Shown here piece after piece: positions 20,626 through 25,294 of a DNA stretch of 25,294 nucleotides. Position 1 is the stretch's first letter, and each line of letters opens with the position of its first letter. A program made the position numbers and the translations under genes. The notes below the pieces were generated by a model. It was not told the origin of the DNA. It made no database searches and saw only the letters and a list, made by a program, of their open reading frames with translations. Origin of the DNA: a virus; IMG/VR virus record IMGVR_UViG_3300024520_002795, positions 1-25,294 of that record. One strand, written 5' to 3'.

Positions 20626-22563
20626 ATGGTGGTAGCGTTGATAGAAATGAAACCTTACCTTGAATCCCTTGACCCCGAACAGTTGGCAGCAGCGATTGCC
20701 CCTACCACCCCTCTTGCCGTGATGGCCGGAGCCGGATCGGGAAAAACTATGTTAGTGGTTTCTCGCTTAGCAAACCAGATTGAAGAGGGTGTCGACCCTA
20801 AGCACATGTTCGTAAGTGCCTTCACTCGCGCAGCAGCAAACGAGATGAGGGATCGAGTTGAGCATCTTGTAGACACCCCAGATCTCGACGTCAACACCTT
20901 TCACTCCCTCATGTTTAGATTCTTCAACGGCTTCCACGAAGCAAGTGGCCGTCAGCCTTACGGGGTGATGAAGGAAGGGCGCAAGAAGATTCTTTTTCAG
21001 AAGCTTCTCGGTAAGCCCGGACGAGATTTTCCTCAGGCCGTCAACTTGGACGCTGACCCCGGTAACGTTATTGGGCAGATCGGTAGATGGAAGAACGCTA
21101 CTATCGCAGAGGATAGCGACGAGATAAAGGAAACCCTCACAGAGGCTCCTTCTGTATCCGATATGTATGCTGCGGCAATGGTCTATCCATTGTACGAGCA
21201 AGCCCTTCGGGACGAACATTTGATCGACTTTGACGACATGTTGTTCAAGAGCTTACAATTACTTAGCATCGATGCTGACGCCTGTTCGCAGGCGCGCTCT
21301 AAATGGAGTCAAGGAGTGTTCCTCGACGAGTGCCAAGACATGAATCTAGCTCAGTGGCGACTCGTCAACGCTATTGCCCCACCGGCAGAGAGCCCAAACC
21401 TGACAGTTGTCGGAGATCTTAGGCAGTGTCTTTATTCTTTTCGTGGGGCCTCACCTGAGATCTTCGAGCAGTTCGTGGAGCAATATAAAGACGCTCAGGT
21501 GATTAACCTCATCAGTAACTACCGTTCCAGTGAGACTATAGTAGGCGTATCGAACGCTCTTGCCAGTGGCCTTGGGATGGCTGACCAAAAGTCAAAGCGT
21601 GGCAAGGGTTCAGAAGTAGAGGTTTCCCATTTCTCTACTCCTGTCGAACAGTCTATAAAGATCGCTGAAGATGTGGCTGAGGCACGCGAGGACGGTGAAC
21701 TCGGAGGGAACTTCGCTGTGCTAGTTCGCACTAACGCCCAGTCAGCGCCTATAGAGTCAGCCTTTGTTGCGAGAGGGCTTCCGTACTGGTGTAATGGTGG
21801 AGGGTTTTTCGATCGCATGGAGGTCGGTGACCTGATGTCCTATCTGCGAATTGCTAACGATTTTACTCGCACCGACCTCCTTGAACGGATCATAAATCGT
21901 CCAACCCGCTACCTTGGTAAGGCGTTCGTGAACTCGGTGGTGGAGAATTTACCGAAACATGACGGTGATCTAATTCGAGCCGTTCGCCTCACTAGCAAGT
22001 ATAGTGGTCGCAAGCTTTCCCCTAAGCAACGTGAGGGCGCTGTAGAGCTGTCTGATCTACTAGTGCAGCTAAAGGAGTCAGATGTGAACCTCTCCCCCCT
22101 TATGGCAATCAATAGGGTTCTAGCGGAGACAGATTACATCAAGTGGCTTCGCAAGAACTCCGGTCTAGCCGAAGACGCAGACTCTCAGCGCCTCGACAAC
22201 ATCGAAGCCCTTAAGCTGGAGGCCGAAAAATTCATTTCGATTAAGGACTTTCTCGACTTTGCCGATGAGTCGTCACGACTGCAAATAGACTCCAAGGAGT
22301 CTACTCGCATCCTGACCGTCCATAAGGCCAAAGGGCTTGAATGGGATACCGTGTGGGTTACCAATATGCACGACGATTCGATTCCTCACGCCATGTCAAA
22401 GCGTGAAGGGGACATCGTATCCGAGAAGCGTGTCGCCTACGTTGCGTTCACGAGGGCTGAGAATCATCTGAAGGTTGGCGTTCCCAAAACTGACGAAAAA
22501 GGTCGAGAGGTTCAGCCGTCACGGTTCTTGCGTGACGCTGGGCTTGAGGTGCTAGTCGATTAA
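20626..22563 (+). CDS. UvrD/Rep-family superfamily 1A DNA helicase
   Basis: 645 aa with the SF1A motif set in order: a Q-motif-like SLDPEQLAAA (~14-23), Walker A AGAGSGKT (34-41), Ia FTRAAANEM, Walker B-type DECQD (234-238), GDLRQCLYSFRGASPE (motif III), LISNYRSSETI (motif IV), ILTVHKAKGLEWDTVWV (motif V) and VAYVAFTRAE (motif VI). It is an ATP-driven 3'-to-5' DNA translocase; in phages such proteins serve replication, recombination or repair. The motif II Cys in DECQD is a mild variant of DExQD. It is slightly shorter than cellular UvrD (~720 aa) and lacks a RecB-type nuclease domain. Alternative starts are GTG 20629 and ATG 20647; no strong ribosome site favours one. Confidence 0.9.
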   Translation: MVVALIEMKPYLESLDPEQLAAAIAPTTPLAVMAGAGSGKTMLVVSRLANQIEEGVDPKHMFVSAFTRAAANEMRDRVEHLVDTPDLDVNTFHSLMFRFFNGFHEASGRQPYGVMKEGRKKILFQKLLGKPGRDFPQAVNLDADPGNVIGQIGRWKNATIAEDSDEIKETLTEAPSVSDMYAAAMVYPLYEQALRDEHLIDFDDMLFKSLQLLSIDADACSQARSKWSQGVFLDECQDMNLAQWRLVNAIAPPAESPNLTVVGDLRQCLYSFRGASPEIFEQFVEQYKDAQVINLISNYRSSETIVGVSNALASGLGMADQKSKRGKGSEVEVSHFSTPVEQSIKIAEDVAEAREDGELGGNFAVLVRTNAQSAPIESAFVARGLPYWCNGGGFFDRMEVGDLMSYLRIANDFTRTDLLERIINRPTRYLGKAFVNSVVENLPKHDGDLIRAVRLTSKYSGRKLSPKQREGAVELSDLLVQLKESDVNLSPLMAINRVLAETDYIKWLRKNSGLAEDADSQRLDNIEALKLEAEKFISIKDFLDFADESSRLQIDSKESTRILTVHKAKGLEWDTVWVTNMHDDSIPHAMSKREGDIVSEKRVAYVAFTRAENHLKVGVPKTDEKGREVQPSRFLRDAGLEVLVD

Positions 22564-22571
22564 TGGGGGGG

Positions 22572-22594
22572 GGTAGCCTCTCGAAGAGGTTGCC
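22572..22594 (+). terminator. Stem-loop after helicase gene
   Basis: GGTAGCCTCT (22572-22581) pairs with AGAGGTTGCC (22585-22594) over 10 bp with two G-U pairs and a tight CGA loop. It follows a run of nine G at 22565-22573. No U-tract. Confidence 0.45.
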
Positions 22595-22604
22595 AAGCGT
22601 GAAC

Positions 22605-22613
22605 TGGTATTCT
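22605..22613 (+). promoter_or_regulatory. Extended -10 promoter for small-gene operon
   Basis: TGG then TATTCT (22608-22613), with a start expected near 22620. The leader to ATG 22656 then contains GGAAGG, so this transcript is not leaderless. It follows the stem-loop and would drive the genes to 23693. Confidence 0.45.
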
Positions 22614-22655
22614 AGTTGTTAGCTCCACATTCACTCAATGAGCGGAAGGTCACCA

Positions 22656-22946
22656 ATGGTCGAGAAGCGCAAGATCAAGGATCTCCTTAAGGGCGACAAG
22701 ATTAAAGTCCACGGCAGGGTTGCTGTCGTGAAGAGCGCAGTGGTCTGCTTCAAGAGAAGCAACGATGTCTGGAGCTTCGACGTACAACTTTCTGGTTCAT
22801 CCTCAGCCTGCAGCCTTGAGTTCGGGGATGGCGACGAAGAGGTTGAACTCAAGGAAGCATCAACTTTTGATCCTATCCCTGACGAGCTTAGCGAGATGAC
22901 GAAGCTCGCGCCGGGGTCGAAGAGGCGAAAGAAGAGGGCGACATGA
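22656..22946 (+). CDS. Hypothetical small protein
   Basis: 96 aa from ATG 22656, chosen because GGAAGG lies ~6 nt upstream; an in-frame ATG at 22638 would add six residues but has no ribosome site. The N-terminal half is basic and beta-like (KIKDLLKGDKIKVHGRVAVV, then VWSFDVQLSG), resembling a small SH3/KOW-like barrel by eye only. The C-terminal part is acidic (GDGDEEVELKEAS), then ends in a basic SKRRKKRAT. I recognise no family. The stop overlaps the next start (ATGA). Confidence 0.5.
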   Translation: MVEKRKIKDLLKGDKIKVHGRVAVVKSAVVCFKRSNDVWSFDVQLSGSSSACSLEFGDGDEEVELKEASTFDPIPDELSEMTKLAPGSKRRKKRAT

Positions 22947-23317
22947 ATCAAGAAATCGAAGAGGTGTTGGAGCCATACTGGAGCGATAATGCCGTATGGC
23001 GTTTCGCAGAGATTGGCAGCGGTTGGAACCAAATTGTCATCGATCTAGTGGTTGACCTAGTTGCAGCATACCCGAATTTCAAAGTGGTACAAGTCAAAGA
23101 GAAGTTTGGTGGCCTGCGATTCTATGTTGAAAACGTCACGCTCGACTATTCAGGTCAGCCGTTAGCGGAATCGTTCTTTAGCGAACGCATCCGTGAAGCG
23201 GAAGAACTTTCCTTCGCTACTTGTGACGTGTGTGGAGCCAAAGGTTCATCAGAAGGTAGTCAGGGTTGGGTTATGACGCGGTGTAAAACCCACGAAGGAG
23301 GACAGCAGGGATGGTAG
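22943..23317 (+). CDS. Conserved phage-type protein with KEKFGGLRFY and Cys-pair motif
   Basis: 124 aa. It contains GSGWNQIVIDLVVDLVAAYP, then VVQVKEKFGGLRFYVEN, then IREAEELSFATCDVCGAKG and GWVMTRCKTHEG. The 'IKEKFGGLRFY...AE..S..TCE.CG...GW..T.C..H' pattern is a widespread but uncharacterised family in phages and bacteria; the C-x2-C and C-x2-H pair probably bind zinc. The function is unknown. It starts within the stop of the previous gene (ATGA). The ATG of a 13-codon ORF lies inside its final codons, so translation continues rightward. Confidence 0.6.
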   Translation: MNQEIEEVLEPYWSDNAVWRFAEIGSGWNQIVIDLVVDLVAAYPNFKVVQVKEKFGGLRFYVENVTLDYSGQPLAESFFSERIREAEELSFATCDVCGAKGSSEGSQGWVMTRCKTHEGGQQGW

Positions 23318-23352
23318 CCAAGCCATACCGGCCCAAAGTTGACGCAGGTTGA
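23311..23352 (+). CDS. 13-codon ORF with strong ribosome site, coupled to next gene
   Basis: Encodes MVAKPYRPKVDAG. AAGGAGG lies upstream of the ATG at 23311, and the TGA overlaps the next ATG (TGATG at 23350-23354). The following gene lacks its own ribosome site, so this ORF may deliver ribosomes to it. Confidence 0.4.
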   Translation: MVAKPYRPKVDAG

Positions 23353-23693
23353 TGGCAACTTGCACTGAAGACTGGGGTGGTAAAGTAGGAGTTGTGGTTG
23401 ATTCTGGCAGCCCTAGAGATTATATCGCTACTTCCATTTGGGAAGCTGGTGTCCAGCGCCACATTCACACCCTGATGTACTGGCACTCTGACTTCAAATG
23501 CCCCTTAGGCTTCTTTGAAGAGGATGCCGACACCCCGGCGACCCCTGAGGTAGTCGATAAGATTCGACAGGCTGTCGCTGATGGCTTTGAGATGGCGGGC
23601 GGGATTTGGTCGCCATCAAGCGATCTTGAAACTAAACCGAGGGCTTGGGTGCACCTGAAGGGCACTTCAGAGTGGCGTGACCTTGGAGTCTAG
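23352..23693 (+). CDS. Hypothetical protein
   Basis: 113 aa from ATG 23352, which overlaps the stop of the 13-codon ORF (TGATG); an adjacent TTG at 23349 is a less likely start. It has an N-terminal strand (GKVGVVVDSGSPRDYIATSI), a HIHTLMYWHSDFKCPLGFFEE segment rich in His/Trp, a helix (PEVVDKIRQAVADGFEMAG) and a C-terminal AWVHLKGTSEWRDLGV. The last part resembles phrases in the fibre-like proteins (VHLKG), but too briefly to infer homology. No family recognised. Confidence 0.55.
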   Translation: MATCTEDWGGKVGVVVDSGSPRDYIATSIWEAGVQRHIHTLMYWHSDFKCPLGFFEEDADTPATPEVVDKIRQAVADGFEMAGGIWSPSSDLETKPRAWVHLKGTSEWRDLGV

Positions 23694-23702
23694 GGAGTGT
23701 CA

Positions 23703-23768
23703 ATGGGTGAGGATGCCGATGTCGGTAGATCGGCCCAAGATACTCGAATCCGACGATTCGTGTGCTAG
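23703..23768 (+). CDS. Possible 21-aa ORF before the tRNA
   Basis: ATG 23703 lies 5 nt after GGGAG. It encodes a 21-residue charged peptide starting MGEDADVGRSAQDTRIRR. The 23745-23760 hairpin is inside it. This stretch (23694-23826) holds no other gene candidate, so translation is uncertain. Confidence 0.3.
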   Translation: MGEDADVGRSAQDTRIRRFVC

Positions 23769-23781
23769 CCTAGAAAGGCTA
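23745..23781 (+). other. Two tandem short hairpins upstream of tRNA-Glu
   Basis: CGAATC-CGAC-GATTCG (23745-23760) and TAGCCT-AGAA-AGGCTA (23766-23781): perfect 6-bp stems with 4-nt loops. They may be transcript structures, processing guides or binding sites. The rest of the 23694-23826 interval shows no clear promoter. Confidence 0.4.
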
Positions 23782-23826
23782 TAGGAAATCAAGATCAGAA
23801 TCGGATGCGGTATCCTCGGCTTCCAA

Positions 23827-23903
23827 GCTCCCACGGTCTAATGGTAATGGACGTCTGGTTTTCACCCAGAAGGTTGCGGGTTCGATTCCCGCTGGGAGTA
23901 CCA
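23827..23903 (+). tRNA. tRNA-Glu, anticodon UUC
   Basis: A complete cloverleaf. Acceptor stem: GCTCCCA (23827-23833) with TGGGAGT (23893-23899). The D arm has GTC/GAC pairing. Anticodon stem: TCTGG/CCAGA around loop TTTTCAC, anticodon TTC at 23861-23863. T arm: GCGGG/CCCGC with loop TTCGATT. Discriminator A and an encoded CCA (23901-23903). Oddities: the first acceptor pair is G-U and position 8 is C instead of the usual U. It lies 17 nt upstream of a membrane-protein gene and upstream of a peptidyl-tRNA hydrolase. Confidence 0.95.
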
Positions 23904-23920
23904 ATGAAAGTAGGGAATTA

Positions 23921-24235
23921 ATGAGTGTAGCAATCGAAACCGATTACCGACCGGCGATCCTTAAATGGGGCGTCCTGCTTGTTTTCTTGAATATCGCTGA
24001 TGTGTTCACAACGCACGCCCTTTTTGCCCGAGGTGGGGTGGAACTCAATCCGATTGCGGAGCTATTCATCTATAGTTTATGGGTGGCTTTGGCGGTTAAG
24101 ACCCTTTTCCCGATGGCAGTCATATATCGGGCCGGGAGGACTGCGACTAAGCTGTTGCGTAATGGCATAGTAGTGGTGGTGGGCATCTATGCGTTGGTGT
24201 TAGCGAACAACCTGTTCCATCTTGCCCAATACTGA
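23921..24235 (+). CDS. DUF5658-like small membrane protein
   Basis: 104 aa, with GTAGGGA ahead of the ATG and only 17 nt after the tRNA CCA. Three or four membrane segments: ~15-30 (WGVLLVFLNIADVFTT), ~46-60, ~61-70 and ~80-97 (NGIVVVVGIYALVLANNL). The 'LN..DvftT...l..GG.ELNPIAe' and 'K..FP' arrangement matches DUF5658-type membrane proteins, found widely in bacteria and phages with no known function. It could modify the host membrane or be an accessory lysis protein, but nothing shows this. Confidence 0.65.
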   Translation: MSVAIETDYRPAILKWGVLLVFLNIADVFTTHALFARGGVELNPIAELFIYSLWVALAVKTLFPMAVIYRAGRTATKLLRNGIVVVVGIYALVLANNLFHLAQY

Positions 24236-24341
24236 CGGATATCGAACACTTGGAGCTTGCATCCAACCACACGCAGTCAAGCAAACAGTCCTATATCTAA
24301 TCTGTCGAAACGTGCCGTAAGGATATCTCTGTGGGGCGAAG

Positions 24342-24357
24342 ATAGTAGTGATACTAT
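24342..24357 (+). promoter_or_regulatory. Extended -10 promoter within an inverted repeat, leaderless GTG start
   Basis: TGA then TACTAT (24352-24357), 7 nt, then GTG at 24365. The -10 hexamer is the right arm of the repeat ATAGTA-GTGA-TACTAT (24342-24357), so a factor recognising the repeat would block RNA polymerase. No ribosome site. The 129-nt interval 24236-24364 holds nothing else I can name. Confidence 0.55.
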
Positions 24358-24364
24358 TCAAAGC

Positions 24365-24934
24365 GTGGATAAGAACGATACAGCCAAACAGCACTTGGGT
24401 AAACTTGTCGCTAAAGCCATCGAGAGCGATGTGGCTCAGCGTGTCATTGAAGCCGTCGAGGCTGAGGTGGGCGAGCCTGTCGATTTTGCGTTCTTGAAGA
24501 TTAACGACGTTCAATTTGATGGGAGCGACCTGTCGATCGACTACGACTACGATCTACCCGCTCCTTTGAAACAGGTGATCGTGGTGCGGAAAGATCTCAA
24601 AATGCGTAAGGGGGAAATGTGCGTTCAAGCATCGCATGCTTCCATAGGTTCGATTGTGAGTACTCGCAGCTTCGACGCAGATAGCCACTCAACCCAAGCA
24701 TACCTTTCCCCCGAGGAAGATCGTTGGCTTGGTGAAGGGATGGCAAAGGTGTGTGTTCGAGTTGGTTCGGAAGACGAGTTAGATGAGATCTACCAGCAGT
24801 CCTTGGACGCCAAGGTCAACGCCTATATGGTCGTAGATGAATACGATGGGGTGCCAACTAAGACTTGCCTTGCGATTGGACCCGATAGGGTCGAAGCGAT
24901 CGACGAGATCACCGACCACCTCAAACTACTTTGA
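24365..24934 (+). CDS. Peptidyl-tRNA hydrolase, type 2 (PTH2 family)
   Basis: 189 aa from GTG 24365, chosen because it lies 7 nt after the extended -10 element; an upstream TTG (24257) would precede the promoter. An acidic N-terminal region of ~65 residues is followed by the PTH2 domain: LKQVIVVRKDLKMRKGEMC (68-86), VQASHASIGSIV (88-99, matching 'AQ.aHA..g' with the catalytic-site Lys just before), VNAYMVVDEYDGVPTKT, and CLAIGPDRVEAIDEITDHL ending KLL. The family frees tRNAs from stalled peptidyl-tRNAs; it is typical of archaea and eukaryotes but also occurs in phages. It sits close to the tRNA-Glu gene, suggesting a translation-support role during infection. Confidence 0.85.
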   Translation: MDKNDTAKQHLGKLVAKAIESDVAQRVIEAVEAEVGEPVDFAFLKINDVQFDGSDLSIDYDYDLPAPLKQVIVVRKDLKMRKGEMCVQASHASIGSIVSTRSFDADSHSTQAYLSPEEDRWLGEGMAKVCVRVGSEDELDEIYQQSLDAKVNAYMVVDEYDGVPTKTCLAIGPDRVEAIDEITDHLKLL

Positions 24935-24959
24935 CTCAGACAAAGAGAGCGATACGAAA

Positions 24960-24986
24960 ATGTCACAGAATAGAGGGATTGAATGA
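24960..24986 (+). CDS. Possible 8-codon leader ORF
   Basis: Encodes MSQNRGIE and its TGA overlaps the next ATG (ATGA at 24983). The ribosome site upstream is only moderate (GAGAG). It may be chance, listed because it repeats the coupled mini-ORF arrangement. Confidence 0.2.
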   Translation: MSQNRGIE

Positions 24987-25180
24987 AAGCAAAAACAGTA
25001 ACGGATTTCGCAGTTCTCGAGGGGATCATCACCTCCCTTGACGAGGATTTTGATTATCGGAATAAACTGGAAGACGATGAGAAGTTTGTCTACGAGGCAA
25101 TAATCTTTGCCCGTAGCCTCTCATGCAACCCAGCGACAGTAAAAACCATGCGAAACATACTCGCAAAAATGAACAAGTAG
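24983..25180 (+). CDS. Hypothetical small protein
   Basis: 65 aa, preceded by AGAGGGA about 5 nt before the ATG. The sequence is mostly helical by eye: TVTDFAVLEGIITSLDEDFD, then DEKFVYEAIIFARSL, then TVKTMRNILAKMNK. No motif, membrane segment or family recognised. It follows the peptidyl-tRNA hydrolase gene by 48 nt. Confidence 0.5.
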   Translation: MKAKTVTDFAVLEGIITSLDEDFDYRNKLEDDEKFVYEAIIFARSLSCNPATVKTMRNILAKMNK

Positions 25181-25210
25181 TACTACAGCTATAACCAAGG
25201 AACTAAGTAA

Positions 25211-25294
25211 GTGACAAACGCAATTATCAACATAGTGGTGACTCTCACCATAGTTGGAGCCTTCATATCAACGTGGTCGGAGGTAGAGAAATGA
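25211..25294 (+). CDS. Small single-pass membrane protein
   Basis: 27 aa from GTG 25211, with AAGGA 9 nt upstream; the TGA is the last codon of the window. The sequence MTNAIINIVVTLTIVGAFIS is almost entirely hydrophobic and would span a membrane once, leaving a short TWSEVEK tail. Too short to assign; very small phage membrane proteins of this kind are common. Confidence 0.4.
   Translation: MTNAIINIVVTLTIVGAFISTWSEVEK

Noticed and set aside
1-25294. CRISPR array, insertion sequence, integrase or attachment site
   Set aside because: No regularly spaced repeats, transposase, recombinase or flanking direct repeats were seen. The only mobile element supported is the intein.

Overview
The window reads as part of a tailed double-stranded DNA phage genome with a siphovirus-type (long, non-contractile tail) module. 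The host is probably actinobacterial. This is an inference from the gpG/gpGT tail-chaperone pair with an actinophage-style 'DDPLLRAELAY...GIPHSEF' continuation, a DUF6093-like head-closure gene, stem-loop terminators without U-tracts, and many apparently leaderless genes behind extended -10 promoters. No integrase, repressor, portal, capsid or endolysin is visible, so this is not the whole genome.

Layout. (1) 1-9884, rightward structural block: two fibre-like proteins sharing a C-terminal module, head-tail connector, small ORF, head closure, HK97-gp10-like protein, tail terminator, major tail protein, a stem-loop, tail assembly chaperones with a -1 frameshift at GGGAAAA, TP901-type tape measure (1375 aa) and one tail-tip protein. 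(2) 9881-11925: a leftward DUF932 gene faces two small unknown genes and a holin-like gene. The two sides diverge from a 7-bp-arm palindrome lying exactly midway between two extended -10 promoters. (3) 11986-17075: a ParB-like gene, then a tightly overlapping operon of six genes: an Fe(II)/2-oxoglutarate oxygenase-like protein, a PAPS-reductase-family PP-loop enzyme, a second ParB-like protein, an ATP-grasp ligase, a methyltransferase-like protein and an HNH-like zinc protein. This is the best candidate for an undescribed biochemical system. (4) 17089-19712: a leaderless 17-codon leader ORF coupled to the terminase large subunit, whose Walker A motif is split by a 413-residue class 3 intein with a LAGLIDADG endonuclease. 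(5) 19709-25294: a leftward unknown gene with its own leaderless leader ORF diverging from a UvrD-type helicase, then small unknown genes, tRNA-Glu(UUC), a DUF5658-like membrane protein, a type-2 peptidyl-tRNA hydrolase and small ORFs.

Two themes cross regions. First, at least five starts lie 6-7 nt after a TGn-TAnnnT element, so the start codon would be the transcription start (1655, 10974, 17089, 20580 minus, 24365; 11986 is similar without TGn). Second, several genes are preceded by tiny ORFs that end inside the next start codon (TAATG, TGATG or ATGA), which suggests translational coupling.

All functional calls come from reading protein motifs by eye. No database search was run.
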